Shown piece after piece: positions 21,056 through 31,714 of a DNA stretch of 64,000 bases (within the stretch, counting starts at the first letter, position 1; each line of letters opens with the position of its first letter). This stretch comes from Achatina immaculata (taxonomy: Eukaryota; Mollusca; Gastropoda; Stylommatophora; Achatinidae). The notes below the pieces were generated by a model. That model searched no databases, had not been told where the DNA came from, and saw nothing but the letters and a program-made list of their open reading frames with translations. The position numbers and the translations under genes were made by a program. The stretch is taken from the NCBI GenBank assembly GCA_009760885.1, contig CM019713.1, forward strand, positions 81,904,131-81,968,130, given 5' to 3'.

Positions 21056-21588
21056 TTGACTCCAAGCAGGCGCTAAGCTGACATCAAGAGACACCATCAG
21101 ACTTCAAGCAGGCGCTAAGCTGACATCAACAGACACCATCAGACTCCAAGCAGGCGCTAAGTTGACATCAAGAGACACCATCAGACTCCAAGCAGACACT
21201 AAGCCAACATCAAGAGACACCATCAGACTCCAAGCAGACACTAAGCCAACATCAAGAAACACCATCAGACTCCAAGCAGACACTAAGCCAACATCAAGAA
21301 ACACCATCAGACTCCAAGCAGACACGAAACCAACATCAAGAGACACCATCAGACTCCAAGCAGACACTAAGCCAACATCAAGAGACACCATCAGACTCCA
21401 AGCAGACACTAAACCAACATCAAGAGACACCATCAGACTCCAAGTAGACACTAAGCCAACATCAAGAGATACCATCAGACTCCAAGCAGACACTAAACGG
21501 ACATCAAGAGATACCATCAGACTCCAAGTAGACACTAAGCTGACATCAAGAGATACCATCAGTCTCCAAGTAGACACTAAGCCAACAT
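21056..21588. repeat. 42-bp minisatellite, module 2
   Basis: About 12-13 units of the same family as 18861-19367, mostly with the 'aagccaacatcaagagac' variant. Confidence 0.93.
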
Positions 21589-21759
21589 CTAACAGCGACG
21601 AAAGAGACGGGCCTCCACTGTTTGTAAAGAGTGAAGTCTCGACTGTCTCCTGTTGTAACACTAAACAATGCTATGAGGTCTAGAGATAGTGGAAGAGAAA
21701 GCTCAAGTTTTGAAGCTCAGTAGTGAAAATAGTGGACCTACAATCTTAGACATTAATAA
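21589..21759. repeat. Module spacer 2
   Basis: Nearly identical to spacer 1 but lacking a few bases near its end. Confidence 0.85.
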
Positions 21760-22331
21760 GCAGACAGTGTATGGTAGAATAGCAGACAGTGTACGGTAGA
21801 ATACCAGACAGTGTGTGGTAGAATAGCAGACAGTGTAAGGTAGAATAGCAGACAGTGTATGGTAGAATAGCAGACAGTGTACGGTAGAATTGCAGACAGT
21901 GTATGGTAGAATAGCAGACAGTGTACGGTAGAATAGCAGACTGTGTACGGTAGAATAGCAGACAGTGTAAGGTAGAATAGCAGACAGTGTATGGTAGAAT
22001 AGCAGACAGTGTACGATAGAATATCAGACTGTGTATGGTAGAATAGCAGACAGTGTATGGTAGAATAGCAGACAGTGTATGGTAGAATAGCAGACAGTGT
22101 ACGGTAGAATAGCAGACAGTGTATGGTAGAATAGCAGACAGTGTACGGTAGAATAGTAGACAGTGTATAGTAGAATAGCAGACAGTGTACGGTAGAATAG
22201 CAGACAGTGTACGGTAGAATAGCAGACAGTGTACGGTAGAATAGCAGACAGTGTACGGTAGAATAGCAGACAGTGTATGGTAGAATAGCAGACAGTGTAC
22301 GGTAGAATAGCAGACAGTGTATGGTAGAACA
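21760..22331. repeat. 22-bp minisatellite, module 2
   Basis: About 26 units in the same variant order as module 1. Confidence 0.95.
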
Positions 22332-22378
22332 GCGTATACCCTTCTACTACTAATCCTAACGGGAACACTGCACCATTT

Positions 22379-22500
22379 TAAAAGGAGACATGGAGAAGAA
22401 CAACAGAGAGGATGTTGAGCATCTGAGCAAGAGCGGAAAGAAAGGCGAAGTACAGGTGGTTGTGGAAAACCCTTGCTGAAGCCTCATGTGCCCTGTGCAC
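22379..22500 (+). mobile_element. LINE-C terminal fragment, module 2
   Basis: Same fragment as at 20162, with 'tgccctgtgcac' at the end and no (GA)n tail. Confidence 0.78.
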
Positions 22501-22655
22501 AAGTTATAAGCACAAAAACCAAGTTAAGTCTATTCAATTGAAATGTAATATCCACCCTCATTTATGCATGCGAAAGCTGGAAAACAATGAAAGAAATAGA
22601 CAAGAAATTAGACTCTTTTGAAAACAAATGCATAAGGAAAATACTCGGCATCAAG
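22501..22655 (+). mobile_element. LINE-E fragment, module 2, truncated
   Basis: It is identical to the start of the module-1 LINE-E but stops at 'ctcggcatcaag', where the third 42-bp array starts. The 7-bp catcaag is common to LINE-E and the array unit and marks a deletion junction. Confidence 0.85.
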
Positions 22656-22862
22656 AGACACCATCAGACTCCAAGCAGACACTAAGCCAACATCAACAGA
22701 CACCATCAGACTCCAAGCAGACACTAAGCCAACATCAGGAGATACCATCAGACTCCAAGCAGACACTAAACGGACATCAAGAGATACCATCAGACTCCAA
22801 GTAGACACTAAGCTGACATCAAGAGATACCATCAGTCTCCAAGTAGACACTAAGCCAACATC
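22649..22862. repeat. 42-bp minisatellite, module 3
   Basis: About five units, with a unique 'acatcaacagac' unit. Confidence 0.92.
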
Positions 22863-23035
22863 TAACAGCGACGTAAGAGACGGACCTACACTGTTTGTAA
22901 AGAGTGAAGTCTCGACTGTCTCCTGTTGTAACACTAAACAATGCTATGAGGTCTAGAGATAGTGGAAGTGAAAGCTCAAGTTTTGAAGCTCAGTAGTGAA
23001 AATAGTGGACCTACAATCTTAGACATTAATAATAA
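22863..23035. repeat. Module spacer 3
   Basis: Third copy of the linking spacer, with several substitutions relative to copies 1 and 2. Confidence 0.85.
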
Positions 23036-23258
23036 GCAGACAGTGTACGGTAGAATAGTAGACAGTGTATGGTAGAATAGCAGACAGTGTACGGTAGAAT
23101 AGCAGACAGTGTATGGTAGAATAGCAGACAGTGTACGGTAGAATAGCAGACAGTGTACGGTAGAATAGCAGACTGTGTATGGTAGAATAGCAGACAGTGT
23201 ATGGTAGAACAGCAGACAGTGTATGGTAGAATAGCAGACAGTGTATGGTAGAATAGCG
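23036..23258. repeat. 22-bp minisatellite, module 3
   Basis: About ten units, shorter than in modules 1 and 2 and with a different variant order. Confidence 0.93.
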
Positions 23259-23304
23259 TATACCCTTCTACTACTAACCCTAACGGGAACACTGTACCAT
23301 TTTA

Positions 23305-23430
23305 AAAGGAGACATGGAGAAGAACAACAGAGAGGATGATGAGCATCTGGGCAAGAGCAGAAGAAAGGCGAAGTACAGGTGGTTGTGGAAAACCCTTGCT
23401 GAAGCCCCATGTGCCCTGGGCACTTAAGGT
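23305..23430 (+). mobile_element. LINE-C terminal fragment, module 3, with its end retained
   Basis: This copy keeps the LINE-C 3' end ('gggcacttaaggttcagac'), followed by a (TA)n tract at 23441-23482 rather than (GA)n. It probably shows the module before the deletion that joined LINE-C to LINE-E in modules 1 and 2. Confidence 0.8.
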
Positions 23431-23440
23431 TCAGACAGAT

Positions 23441-23482
23441 ATATATATATATATATTATATATATATATATATATATATTTA
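23441..23482. repeat. (TA)n tract
   Basis: Alternating TA between the LINE-C and LINE-E pieces, present only in module 3. Confidence 0.9.
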
Positions 23483-23486
23483 TAAA

Positions 23487-23990
23487 GTTATAAGCACAAA
23501 AACCAAGTTAAGTCTATTCAATTGAAATGTAATATCCACCCTCATTTATGCATGCGAAAGCTGGAAAACAATGAAAGAAATAGACAAGAAATTAGACTCT
23601 TTTGAAAACAAATGCATAAGGAAAATATTCGGCATCAAGTGGAACGAATTCAAGAACAATGCAGAGATAAGACAGATGACTGAACAACAACCAGTCTCAT
23701 GGGTGATCAGGAAAAAGGAGATGGACATATGTTGGTCACTTGATGAGAAGAAATGATCAGAGAATCCCAAAACAAGCTATCAAGTGGAACACAACAGGCC
23801 GAAGAAAAAGAGGCAGATCACGTGAAACTCTGAAGAGGACATTATTAAGAGAGGCCAAATTAACAGGCATAAAATCTTTTGATGAGGTTGAAAGACTCGC
23901 CGAAGACAGGAAAAGTTGACGAACTACCTTGCCAGCCCTATGTGACGTTTAACGGCACGGGAAGGATATAAGATGTAAGATAAGATAAGA
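23487..23990 (+). mobile_element. LINE-E 3' end, module 3
   Basis: Nearly identical to 20284-20790, including 'ENKCIRKIFGIKW' and the 'gataagataagata' tail. Confidence 0.87.
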
Positions 23991-23995
23991 TATAT

Positions 23996-24578
23996 ATCAT
24001 CATCATCATCATCAGGTTCCGTGCCGACTGGCGTTGGCTATTATGCTTCTCCAGAGTATCCGATCCTTCATGCAGGCCATCAGCTCAGTTGGTGATCTCC
24101 TATCACACCATCCCGTCAGACTGTCCAGTATCATTTCTCTTGGTCTTCCTCTTGATCTTCTTCCTTCTATTTTTCCTGTTGTTATAATATTTTCAATGCC
24201 CCCTCTTCTCATTGCATGTCCTATGAAAATACATTGTCTCTCTCTCTTATCTTTTTGACAAGGTTTTTTTTGTCTCTCCAGCTCTTCTCATACATTCTTC
24301 ATTAGTTATTTTTGCTGTCCAGGGAATTCTGAACATTCTAATAAACCACATTTCTGCTGCTTCCAATGATTTTTGTGCAGACTTGCCTATTGTCCAAGAT
24401 TCACTTCCATATAACAAGATAGGTTCAATATAGCATTTTAGGACTCGTTTTCTAACATTCATTGATAAAGATGTGTTAGCTAATATGTTTCTCATTCTCT
24501 GAAATTACAGGCTTTGCTTGGCCTATTCTGTTCCTAACTTCTGTTCTACATTTCCCATCTAAAGTTATTACTGCTCCA
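23996..24578 (-). mobile_element. LINE-B 3' part, module 3, longer copy
   Basis: Minus-strand coding from 'VITLDGKCRTEVRNRIGQA' through 'RKRVLKCYIEPILLYGSE', 'AAEMWFIRMFRIPWT' and 'GHAMRRGGIENII' to 'ANASRHGT', then an (ATC)n tail on +. Its 5' end falls at an (AT)n tract (24583-24613). Confidence 0.88.
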
Positions 24579-24612
24579 AGGAGCATATATATATATATAT
24601 ATATATATATAA

Positions 24613-25080
24613 TGTTCTTCCATTTTTGTTTCTGCCAATTTTCTTCAATCTTTCTATCTTTTTGTAACACTTTATCACACCCCCATCTATTTTCATTACG
24701 CAAGTCATTCAGTTGTTACCTTCTTAATAAAGCAGCAATCCTTCATCCTCCTTGGATCAATGACTGTGAAGTGCACGCGCATCCTTACTTCAGACTCCAT
24801 CTGCATCCCACATGCTGGAGACATGACCTTCTTAGTTCAGACGAAGGTAAAGACGCATGTGCTATCAGTCTTTTGTCAGCAAGAAGGCTCTCTCCTTGTC
24901 CTCGGTGCCCGATGCAAGGTCCGACACCTTCCACACCTAGCGGCCATTAATTTTCCTTACACTTGCTAATTAGCAACATCAAACGAGAGACTCCTTATGT
25001 ATAAACGAGAAACACGAGGCATGAAAGGGTTGAAACTTGAGAGCAGGAACTGGAATATATCTTCCTAATTCCGTCTCTCA
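24613..25080. other. No firm gene; possible LINE scrap at 24613-24715
   Basis: The minus strand reads 'DLRNENRWGCDKVLQKDRK' and 'EENWQKQKWKN', charged sequence that could be a LINE linker. The rest has no recognised motif. Confidence 0.3.
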
Positions 25081-25083
25081 TTT

Positions 25084-25150
25084 TGTAGAGGGCGGGGTGG
25101 CCGTGCGCTTAGAGCGGCGGTTTCTCATCCCGGGGGTTGCGGGTTCGACT
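25084..25150 (+). repeat. tRNA-derived SINE head
   Basis: 'ggtggccgtgcgcttagagc' fits a tRNA A box region and 'gcgggttcgact' a B box (GGTTCGANT). An acceptor stem does not pair, so it is not a tRNA gene. It is followed directly by LINE-R coding sequence, as in SINEs that borrow a LINE 3' end; this last point is inference. Confidence 0.65.
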
Positions 25151-25370
25151 TACTATGTGGCTGAGAAGTGGCCTAACAGATCTATGTGCCTGCGGGAAAG
25201 AGGAACAGACACTGCATCACATCCTCCAGGGTTGCCAGCCACACAACCCTACTCAGACAAAAGGTTCAAGCCAGACCCCGGGCCCGTACAAGCAGAGGGG
25301 CTGAAAACCTGAGACGAACTGTCGCATTCGTGAGAGAGGTTGGTGTCCCTGGCGAGAGAACGGCAGCGAC
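25151..25370 (+). mobile_element. LINE-R C-terminal zinc-knuckle fragment
   Basis: The reading 'GLTDLCACGKEEQTLHHIL' followed by 'QGC' shows the Cx1C...H...C cluster typical of the end of RNase H-carrying or jockey/I-like LINEs. A frame change leads into 'ENLRRTVAFVREVGVP'. A related piece is on the minus strand at 59850-60075 ('KLRTGHCGLNAHLQEIKAA'). Confidence 0.75.
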
Positions 25371-25905
25371 AGCGAAGAAGAAGAAGAAGAAGACGACAGC
25401 AAAGAAGAAGAAGAAGACAACAAAGAAGAAGAAGAAGACAGTAAAGAAGAAGAAGGAGAAGAAGAAGAAGACGGCAAAGAAGAAGAAGAAGACAGCAAAG
25501 AAGAAGAAGAAGACAGCAAAGAAGAAGAAGAAGACAACAAAGAAGAAGAAGAAGACAGCAAAGAAGAAGAAGAAGAAGACAGCAAAGAAGAAGCAGAAGA
25601 AGAAGACAGCAAAGAAGAAGAAGAAGACAGCAAAGATGAAGAAGAAGGAGACAGCAAAGAAGAAGAAGAAGACAGCAAAGAAGAAGAAGAAAACAGCACA
25701 GAAGAAGAAGAAGAAGACAGCAAAGAAGAAGAAGAAGACAACAAAGAAAAAGAAGAAGAAGACAGCAAACAAGAAAAAGAAGACAGCAAAGAAGAAGATG
25801 AAGAAGAAGAAAAAGAAGACGACAGCAAGGAAGGAGAATATAGCGAAAAAGAAGACAGCAAGGAAGAGGAATATAGCGAAGAAGAAGAAGAAGAAGAAGG
25901 ATCAT
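25371..25905 (+). repeat. GAA-rich array, probable expanded LINE-R tail
   Basis: Blocks of (AAG)n broken by 'acagcaaag' at intervals of about 21-27 bp. It starts immediately after the LINE-R coding end. Open frames (K-rich on +, S/L/F-rich on -) exceed 200 codons but are simple-sequence artefacts. Confidence 0.88.
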
Positions 25906-26751
25906 TGTGGAGTCCGAGTTTCTTTCTTTTTTTCCTACAGTATTTTTCTGAAGTAATCATTCGGATTACCTGGAGGGGGAGGGGGGGGGAATTAAACCCC
26001 CACATCGTGGCCATTAATCCCTCCCCCGCGTACTCCTAACTGAAGCTAGAGAAACCAGGTATTTACCCTGTAATTGACAAATTGTCATTATCTTAAGTTG
26101 GCCTGGTTCTGAAAGCAATCGATCGATCCTCCGAAGTTGCCAGATACCGCTTATGTCATACAGGCTAACAAGAAGGACGCGAACTCCTTCCTCTTCGAGC
26201 TTGGGAACAAACCCCGGTAAGCAAATGGTAGCTGGAACAGGGGAACAACAAGGCGACTCGCTTTACGCATTTTCGTGCAATGAATGAAAAGGGGAGGAGG
26301 GACCTAATTGTTTTTTGATGAACTAAACACAGGGATATCAAATCAAATAACGTTGGGGCGGGTCAGGAAAAGGGGATAGGGGCGGGGGGGGGGCCAGACA
26401 TCTCGTCGGCCCCCCCCTCTCTTTTTTAGCATCTTCCAGGCCTTACAACCTGCCAGGTTCCGTAGCGTGGGTCGTTCGTTCTGGGATGTCCCACTCGCAC
26501 CTGCTACCTACAAATTCTCACACGTTGGCTCCGCAATGAAGATGTTTCATTCCAGGCATTGCTCACGACGTGCACCCAGGGGAGGATGGCAGGCCGGGAG
26601 TCAGGTCCCGGAGAGGAAAGAGATAAACGGGACGATTACAAAATATACGTGCTCGAAATTAAAGTGGGGCACACGAGGCGTTTTAGAATCGTCGGGGCGG
26701 AAGAAAGAGAGAAGAGACATAAAAGCAATTACACATTAAACAAAGAGAGGG

Positions 26752-26755
<4 letters not shown>
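25906..26755. other. No recognised gene
   Basis: G-rich runs at 25975-25990 and 26376-26393. 'gggggaattaaacccccaca' near 25985 may belong to a SINE (inverted B-box-like region). The interval 26460-26740 has an open frame without known motif. Confidence 0.35.
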
Positions 26756-26792
<37 letters not shown>

Positions 26793-26800
26793 AGAGCAGG
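26756..26800. repeat. (GA)n microsatellite
   Basis: Nearly pure GA repeat. Confidence 0.9.
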
Positions 26801-26997
26801 GAGGGAGGACTCGAGAGAGTGAAGGTGAAAGTGTTGAAATCAACAGACAGACAATCTAGCAAAGCGGAAACCAGACAATTTAGTTGCACAGTTTCACGGC
26901 AGAGATCAGGCAGAGAATGAAAGAATATTTCAAGAACAATCGAAATGCGGAGTTAAACAATGAACTATCAAGTTTTCGGCAAACCATTTCTCCTGTT

Positions 26998-27085
26998 TCT
27001 TGTTGCTGTTGTTGTTGTTGTTGCTGTTGTTGTTGTTGCTGCTGCTACTCTTTTTCTTCTTCTTCTACTTCTTCTTCTTCGAGTA
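26998..27085. repeat. (TTG)n/(CTT)n trinucleotide tract
   Basis: Mixed TTG, CTG and TTC triplets in sequence. Confidence 0.85.
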
Positions 27086-27134
27086 GCTGGTGAATTCAGC
27101 ATCTTTCCGAGCCACAGAGGCTGAGTGCTGCAGA

Positions 27135-27950
27135 CAAGACGGGTCTTCATTCCTCTCTGTTCTTCATCTTTTCTTGCCAGTTATCAGTTCCTAGAGCGCG
27201 TGTATCTTCTTCTAGGTTGTCTCGCCGTCGTTGTCTGGGTCTACCTCCTGGTCTATTCCCCCTTCATCACTTCTGTATAGGTAATCTTTGTTTGTCTATC
27301 TTCCTGTTTCTCTCTAAATACCTGACCCACCCCAGTCTGTTATGTTTCATAATGGCTGTTAAAACCGGAGAGTTAAAACAATGTGTAGATTTCTCTGTTA
27401 CTTCTTCTCTTCCATTGTTATGTTATAGGATTTGTTATGGGTCCACAAATTCTTCTCAGGATTCTGTTCTCAAATGTATGTATTTGCTTTTCACCTTGCA
27501 TAGTTGTACTCCATGTTGCTGACATCTGGTCTAATCTGTGTCTTATATATGTTTAGTTTAGTATTGTTTGATAGAATTTTTCAAAGTAGAAAGTTTACGC
27601 ACAAAACATGTCTTGTTCCTAGCTTGTATTCTAGCTCTGATGTCATCTCTTATATAATTTTGGAGCTGTTGAATATTGTTCCTAGCTATTTATAGGAATC
27701 TGTTCTTTTAATCTTTATACTTTCTATTTGGATAAGATCTTCATATTTATATTTTGATCTTGCTATTCTCATGTATTCAGTTTTCTCCTGGCTTATCTTT
27801 AGCCAAACATTTTCCGCTTTTTCTATCAAATGCTTGAAGACTTTAGTGGTCTCTTGTAAAGTTTCTTATACTATATCTATATCTTCTGCATTTTCTAATA
27901 TTCCCAGCTCTGTCATTCTTTTATTCTAGAACCAGATTGAATATCTGAAT
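27135..27950 (-). mobile_element. LINE-H RT-to-C-terminal fragment
   Basis: Minus-strand frames read 'ENAEDIDIV' (the xADD box region, altered), 'WLKISQEKTEYMRIARSKY', 'YEDLIQIESIKIKRTDS', 'ARIQARNKTCF', then 'IMKHNRLGWVRYLERN' and 'DNDGETT'. The order matches RT palm end, thumb and C-terminal GH-like region, with many stops. It is more diverged than families A-D. Confidence 0.75.
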
Positions 27951-27957
27951 TTAGATT

Positions 27958-28008
27958 CAGTTTAGAGAAGACCGTCTTGGAAGGATATACAATTGGGAAA
28001 AAGAAAGA
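27958..28008 (+). mobile_element. LINE-A scrap
   Basis: About 50 bp matching the 'LEKTVLEGYIMGKRKR' coding region of LINE-A (tttagagaagaccgtcttgg). Confidence 0.65.
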
Positions 28009-28009
28009 G

Positions 28010-28765
28010 TTAAAATAACTTTATTGTCGTTCAACAATCAACAATTACAAAGTGAGTTGAAATGATGTGAATTGGGGATGACTACCTGTGAGATGAAGTA
28101 AGGAAACGGTGGGCTTTTACAAACCATGAGATGACAGTGATTCGTATGATAAAGGTAATAATTGGTACATAAATTGTACATTTTTGATAACGAAAATGTA
28201 CAAGAATTTCATGCCTCTCTGTCTGTCTCTCTATCTTACTCTCATATGTTTGCTAACGTCAAGATTTTGCTTCTTACAGCGCATAAAGGTGATCAAAGGC
28301 CTCGTCAGTTTATCGTTACCTATATCATCGCGTCGCTCTCTGTATCCGAGTTCTGCCTGGTTTATCTTCAAATTTTGGTATATAAACTAGAAAATAACAA
28401 GTGTCGTAAATACAAACGATGTGGAGATACGCCGTCAGCGATGTTTTCTATATTAAAACTAGAAAATACTGTAGTCAATACCCATAAAACTTTTAAATAT
28501 TTTTTTTTCAAGTCATAATTAATATTTTGTAATTTTTCTATATAATTTAGTAACTTTATGTAGATAAGATGTAATAATATTCGTATAATAAAAGAATGAC
28601 AAACTTCGATACCACTAATCTATTAATTATTAATTAAAGGACAAATTAATTGGCATTAATTGTGTCCCCTGACAATGCATATGACTAATTACTTCTTCTA
28701 GAAATGTATACACATAAGTTCTGAAATACTTTTATTTTGTCACTGATCCTTCGGAAAGTGGAGGC

Positions 28766-28766
<1 letters not shown>
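28010..28766. other. No recognised gene
   Basis: AT-rich sequence beginning with 'aataactttattgtc', with a tail of TAAT motifs near 28600-28660. No coding motif is recognised. Confidence 0.35.
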
Positions 28767-28814
<48 letters not shown>

Positions 28815-28833
28815 TAGAGAAAGAGACAGAGAG
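28767..28833. repeat. (GA)n microsatellite
   Basis: Nearly pure GA. A 12-nt poly-G lies at 28900-28911. Confidence 0.9.
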
Positions 28834-29136
28834 AACAGCCAGGACTGGTCATCTGGGATCAGGGTCAAGTTTTCAGGTAGAGGCCCAGCAGCTGACCCCG
28901 GGGGGGGGGGGCCCACCTGTCTCTCCATGGCCCTGGAAAACAACACCAATTTGTCACGGAGATGTGATGTAAAATATTACATTTACTTCTTTTCTCAAAG
29001 CAATGTGTAGGTGTCTTCTCATAATGGTTAAGTAATTACTGGATAAGATTTATAATGGTTAAGTAATTAATGGATAAGATTTATAATGGGTTATTTTCTT
29101 ACTTTGGGGGGTAAAGACGACGCCCGATGAGGCACT

Positions 29137-29414
29137 CAGCGACCCATAACTGACCAAGACCCTGTCCCACCTCTCCGTTTGTACCCCCAGTAACAGGCCT
29201 AGCCTGACCAACGGGGCAGGGATCGCCATAGTCCCCATGGTGGTGGAGTCTGCTAAAGAGGCACTGCACACCCCCTGCTTTTTATCTGTACTCCGGGACT
29301 GAAAAAAGTAGCCGCCATAACCCGCTCCCACGCCGATACGACGCTGTGCCTCAACATCTCCACAGCATCGGCTGCAAAGAACACCAGCTCGCAGTTACAG
29401 GGAGATAGCACAAG
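29137..29414. repeat. IR-1 dispersed repeat, copy 2
   Basis: Aligned over its full length with 51-332 with a few per cent differences by eye. The minus strand has a 90-codon open frame (29059-29331) that is broken in copy 1, so coding is not supported. Confidence 0.8.
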
Positions 29415-29601
29415 TTCTTACCTTCATTCTTTTATCTGACCGTGCCTTTGTTACGGTGGCGGTGACATCACATCTGTGAGGATAAGAATGAAACTGTGTC
29501 AAAACATTTTATTTCTTACCAAAGAAGAATAATACTCTCTTACAGAAACTAAAAAGTCTCTTTCTTTTTAAGTACTAACTACAAACTTGGGGCTAACTAC
29601 G

Positions 29602-29617
29602 CCCCCCCCCCCCCCCC
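29602..29617. repeat. Poly-C run, 16 nt
   Basis: Homopolymer. Confidence 0.9.
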
Positions 29618-29749
29618 ACTCTCTCTTCCTTTCAGGGTTCAACATAAACATCCCACTAAAGTCACGTTAACCTCTGTTTACGGAAACATACAGTACGTAA
29701 ACGCTTTACAGAGATTTAGTTGTGAAGAAAAATGGAACAAATACCCTGA

Positions 29750-29751
<2 letters not shown>

Positions 29752-29784
<33 letters not shown>
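29752..29784. repeat. (GACA)n microsatellite
   Basis: Eight GACA units. Confidence 0.92.
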
Positions 29785-29786
<2 letters not shown>

Positions 29787-29799
29787 TAGGTCCTCATAG

Positions 29800-30295
29800 A
29801 ATTTTCAGAACAACGAAAACTAGAATGATAAGAAGAGACAGTCAACATATTTTTTGTCATGAGAAGACAGAGAACTTAGGCAATGTCATGAGAAGAGAGA
29901 AGTTACAGAAATTGGACATGTCATGAGATGAGATAACTTAGAGAACTTAAACATGTCATGAGATGAGAGAACTTAGAGAACTTTGATATGTCATGAGAAG
30001 AGAGAACTTAGAGAACTTAGACAATGTCATGAGAAGACAGAAGTTAGAGAACTTTGACATGTCACGAGAAGACAGAAGTTAGAGAACTTAGACAATATCA
30101 TGAGAAGACAGAGAATTGGACATGTCAAGAGAAGATAGAATTGAGAAAACTTGGACATGTCACGAGAAGACAGAAGTTAGGGAACTTGGACATGTCATGA
30201 GAAGACAGAAGACAGAGAACTTCGACATATCATGAGAAGACAGAAGTTAGAGGTCTTGGACATCTAAGAGAGAAGACATAGAACTTAGAACTTAG
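29800..30295 (+). repeat. 35-bp minisatellite derived from a LINE C-terminus
   Basis: Units 'catgtcatgagaagacagaa' plus 'gttagagaacttgga'. Just before the array, 29800-29860 reads like the LINE sequence that precedes the GHxMRR motif ('ttttcagaacaacgaaaact' and 'atgataagaagagacag'), and the unit itself corresponds to 'GHVMRRQ.LENL'. The unit matches the independent array at 42121-42500. Confidence 0.75.
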
Positions 30296-30479
30296 ACATA
30301 TACGGCTAAGATCAATTTTAATCTAAAAACATACACCATTGCGAAGTGGTACATCTATCTAGTAAGCACCGTTGTGGTATACTAAGAAAAACAATGACCA
30401 CACCGCTGTTCATGGTCCTCATGAGGAATCTTACCATATAAATGTGGCCCGCAAAACTATATTGGATAAGTTGACCTAA

Positions 30480-30759
30480 CCATATTCATTCATTCATTCA
30501 TTCATTCATTCATTTGCATGTCCCTTGCGGAACTTTGCCTCCCAAACAGCACTCCTGTAGGCCTCTCGGTTGTGAGCAAGATGGCCTGCCGCTGATGCAT
30601 TCATCTGCAGATCATCAACGATGTCTTGCAGCCGTCTTCGCCTTGGTCTTCCTCTCTTTCTTTTTCCCATTATGTACCCTTCCACGACGGTCTTCTCTAG
30701 ATTCTCATGACGTTTAATGTGTCCAAAATATTTAAGTTTTCTCTCTTTAATCCTCTTTA
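30480..30759 (-). mobile_element. LINE-A 3' end with (ATTC)n tail and TSD
   Basis: Minus strand encodes 'IKERKLKYFGHIKRHENLE', 'KRKRGRPRRRRLQDIV' and 'FRKGHANE' in one open frame, then the GAAT tail (30484-30511). The direct repeat gacctaa at 30473-30479 and 30760-30766 is the probable TSD. The insertion is only about 280 bp and looks young. Confidence 0.88.
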
Positions 30760-30766
30760 GACCTAA

Positions 30767-31019
30767 ACGTAACAGTATAAAAATTGGCAATGAAAAAAAA
30801 ATTTCTCAAGGATTAATTTGCTGTACACAAAAAGATGATTTTAATGTTCATAGTGGATGTATATGTTGAAGAATTTAATGCTAACCTTATTGCTGGGTGT
30901 GAATCAATGATTCAAGAAACTTAGAATCAGAAATATGTACAGTACAGGGGGAACAATTCAGCAATCTTACGAGTCGGTGCTGAGAATGAATACATATTAC
31001 TACGTGATTAAGGTGTCGC
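30767..31019. other. No recognised gene
   Basis: AT-rich sequence without a recognised motif. Confidence 0.35.
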
Positions 31020-31175
31020 ATACTTCACTTGTCACGAGTATAAAGTAATAAACCACGTGACGTATAGCTCACCTGTCACGAGTATAAAGTAGTAAATAAT
31101 GTGGCTTATACTTCACTTGTCACAAGTACAAAGTAATAAACCATGTGACGTATAGTTCACTTGTAACAAGTACGA
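31020..31175. repeat. 45-50-bp tandem repeat
   Basis: About 3.5 units with 'cacttgtcacgagtataaag' and 'aaaccacgtgacgtatag'. Confidence 0.8.
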
Positions 31176-31494
31176 AGTGCATATAATAATTATGTCCGGG
31201 ACATCAGTAAAGTAGTGTTTATTTAAATCTATACGCATACATTTTTTGTCTGGTTTACTTTTCTGCTGTTCATAGCTTTGTGAAAATGACAGAGAATTGC
31301 TATAAATCTTGAAACAAATACTGAAGCAATGCCACTACAGCCTGCTGGTCAGGCGCCACTTGTGGGAGTTGTGTATCACTCTTTGTCCACATTTAGCTCA
31401 GCTGACCCTAAGACAGTGGCGTGTCTGATTTTGTGCCCGTAACCCCTTGTAGACCTTTTTAGGTAATATTTTCTATCGTCGTCTCGTCGTCGTC

Positions 31495-31595
31495 GATATC
31501 ATCATCATCATCGTCATCGTCATCGTCATCGTCATCATCATCATCATCACCATCATCATCACCACCATCATCATCATCATCATCATCATCACCAC

Positions 31596-31626
<31 letters not shown>

Positions 31627-31705
31627 GTCATCACCACCATCATCACCACCATCATCACCACCACCATCATCATCATCATCACATCATCATCATCGTCATC
31701 ATCAC
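31495..31705. repeat. (CAT)n microsatellite
   Basis: CAT/CGT/CAC triplets next to the 3' end of the LINE-C copy. It may have replaced the usual (GA)n tail or been the insertion site. Confidence 0.92.
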
Positions 31706-31714
31706 TGTCTCCAT

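Noticed and set aside
21104..21661. 185-codon repetitive frame (SAWSLMVSLDV pattern) and its + strand partner
   Set aside because: The 42-bp unit is open in several frames on both strands; no start context or domain.
18861..23258. CRISPR-like array (regularly spaced repeats)
   Set aside because: These are tandem minisatellites without unique spacers, in eukaryotic DNA, with no associated genes.
25084..25150. tRNA gene
   Set aside because: No acceptor stem pairing, and LINE sequence follows the B box at once.
25186..25956. 256-codon Lys-rich open frame and 253-codon Ser-rich frame opposite
   Set aside because: Both are produced by the GAA-rich array; no domain, and composition explains them.
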